From Deltaproteobacteria bacterium RIFCSPLOWO2_12_FULL_60_16 (GTDB lineage: Bacteria > Desulfobacterota > Binatia > UBA9968), in contig MGSR01000154.1 in assembly GCA_001798565.1 (NCBI GenBank), positions 1 to 6,525 of the forward strand: DNA of 6,525 bases, in the 5' to 3' direction. Under the pieces are notes generated by a model, which had not been told where the DNA came from, did no database searches, and worked only from the letters and a program-made list of their open reading frames with translations. The position numbers and the translations under genes are program-made. Shown in pieces: positions 5,983-6,525 of the stretch (its first letter is position 1; every line of letters starts with the position of its first letter).

Positions 5983-6190
5983 GGAGGGAAGGGAGGTCTC
6001 GGTGAAAAACCGCGGGGGCAACGCTTCCGAGCGCAGCCGATGGCGTAGCTCCCTCGGGGAACGCGCTCTCGGCTGCGGCCGATGGACCTGTGCTTTAACC
6101 GAAGCTTCCCAGTCGGACGTCCGCAGCCTCATGCGCGCTCCCCTCGGTCGCTCCGTGAAGCGAGGCGAGTCCCCGAACGAACCTAGGGAT
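5983..6190. other. Non-coding stretch between senA and the alpha/beta hydrolase gene
   Basis: This is the remainder of the 257-bp gap upstream of senA. A plus-strand frame crosses it but is Arg/Ser-rich, continues antisense into the hydrolase gene and looks spurious. What it holds is an imperfect palindrome (6032-6077) and a second GC-rich segment (6122-6175) that shares CGCAGCC and a CTCCC(C)TCGG core with it. It also contains a small TCGCT/AGCGA hairpin around 6148-6163. No tRNA, terminator with a T-run, or small protein gene was recognised. Confidence 0.5.
6032..6077. repeat. GC-rich imperfect palindrome
   Basis: The outer arms CGCAGCCGA (6032-6040) and TCGGCTGCG (6069-6077) are perfectly complementary over 9 bp. 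Inside them, GCGT (6043-6046) pairs with ACGC (6061-6064) and TCCC (6050-6053) with GGGA (6057-6060) around a 3-nt loop. The 8-mer GCCGATGG occurs at 6036-6043 and again at 6078-6085. It could be a REP-like dispersed repeat or a hairpin ending the hydrolase transcript; the window alone cannot tell. Confidence 0.5.
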
Positions 6191-6525
6191 TTACGATGTA
6201 AGGAATCTTCCGCAGAGGGTCTCGAAGTCGGAGGCGGCGTCCCACTGGACGAGATGTTTGCACCGGTCGATCACGTGGATGTTGAGACGGGGATAGCGCT
6301 GCTTGGCCAAGCCGGCCCTTTCCGCCGCCGAGCCGCGGTCCTGCTTGCCGTAGATGAAGAGCACCGGGACCGGGACCTGATCCAGGCGCTGCCATAGCGG
6401 GACACTCTGTTTGCCGGCGCCACCTTGCTGGGCCGCCCTGCCGCGCTCCAAAAAGGCCTGGAAGTTTTTCCCGACGCTCACCTTGTGGCGCCTTTCGAGC
6501 TCGGCGGCGGTAATGAGCGAGTGAT
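6191..6525 (-). CDS. Alpha/beta hydrolase, C-terminal part (5' end beyond window)
   Basis: The frame is open from the window edge to a TAA at 6193-6191, so about 111 residues of the C-terminus are present. A GTG at 6481 lies in frame, but the reading continues upstream (HSLITAAELERRHK), so it is probably internal. The segment QVPVPVLFIYGKQDRG holds the strand and the acid residue (Asp of GKQD) that follow the cap domain in alpha/beta hydrolases. CKHLVQWDAASDFETLCGRFL near the end supplies the catalytic His (KHLVQWD, resembling the usual GHxxxxE/D pattern) and the terminal helix. The nucleophile Ser must lie outside the window. This arrangement resembles meta-cleavage-product hydrolases and haloalkane-dehalogenase-like enzymes; the substrate cannot be inferred. 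It is on the same strand as senA but 257 nt upstream, so it is probably not in the same transcript. Confidence 0.8.
   Translation of the reverse strand, partial: HSLITAAELERRHKVSVGKNFQAFLERGRAAQQGGAGKQSVPLWQRLDQVPVPVLFIYGKQDRGSAAERAGLAKQRYPRLNIHVIDRCKHLVQWDAASDFETLCGRFLTS

Noticed and set aside
6002..6397. 131-codon plus-strand open frame across the intergenic block
   Set aside because: Runs antisense into the alpha/beta hydrolase and begins in palindromic sequence; no ribosome site and a biased composition.
1..6525. CRISPR array, tRNA/rRNA genes, insertion sequences or toxin-antitoxin genes
   Set aside because: No regularly spaced repeats with unique spacers, cloverleaf-like segments, transposase motifs or small paired genes were seen on either strand.

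Overview
The window reads as chromosomal DNA of a fairly GC-rich Gram-negative-type bacterium. Genes have Shine-Dalgarno sites, there is a Sec-exported PstS with a standard signal peptide, and no phage or insertion-sequence genes are visible. I cannot assign a taxon from sequence alone. An uncultivated proteobacterial or related lineage would fit, but that is a guess.

Left part (1-2117, minus strand): a high-affinity phosphate uptake operon read right to left, pstS then pstC then the first few codons of what should be pstA. Upstream of pstS are four 7-bp units spaced exactly 11 bp apart, the geometry of a PhoB/PhoP box array. A perfect 12-bp stem-loop lies between pstS and pstC and probably sets the pstS:pstC expression ratio.

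Middle (2324-3565, plus strand): a 12-TM-type major facilitator protein of the AmpG / acetyl-CoA transporter-like group, divergent from pstS. It converges on the next operon with only 13 nt between stop codons, and a 13-bp hairpin fills that gap.

Right part (3579-5933, minus strand): the most interesting segment, a two-gene unit of an EgtB-like nonheme-iron sulfoxide-synthase-type enzyme (463 aa) followed 6 nt later by a small GT-B glycosyltransferase (318 aa). The pair matches SenA and SenB of selenoneine biosynthesis. SenB makes a 1-seleno-sugar from a UDP-sugar and selenophosphate; SenA joins that selenium to hercynine oxidatively. SenC (a SelD-like selenophosphate synthetase) and EgtD (hercynine from histidine) are not in the window, so those substrates would have to come from genes elsewhere. 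A promoter with a good -35/-10 pair lies just upstream of senA.

Right edge (5934-6525): a 257-bp non-coding stretch with a GC-rich imperfect palindrome and a partly similar second copy, then the C-terminal part of an alpha/beta hydrolase that runs off the window.
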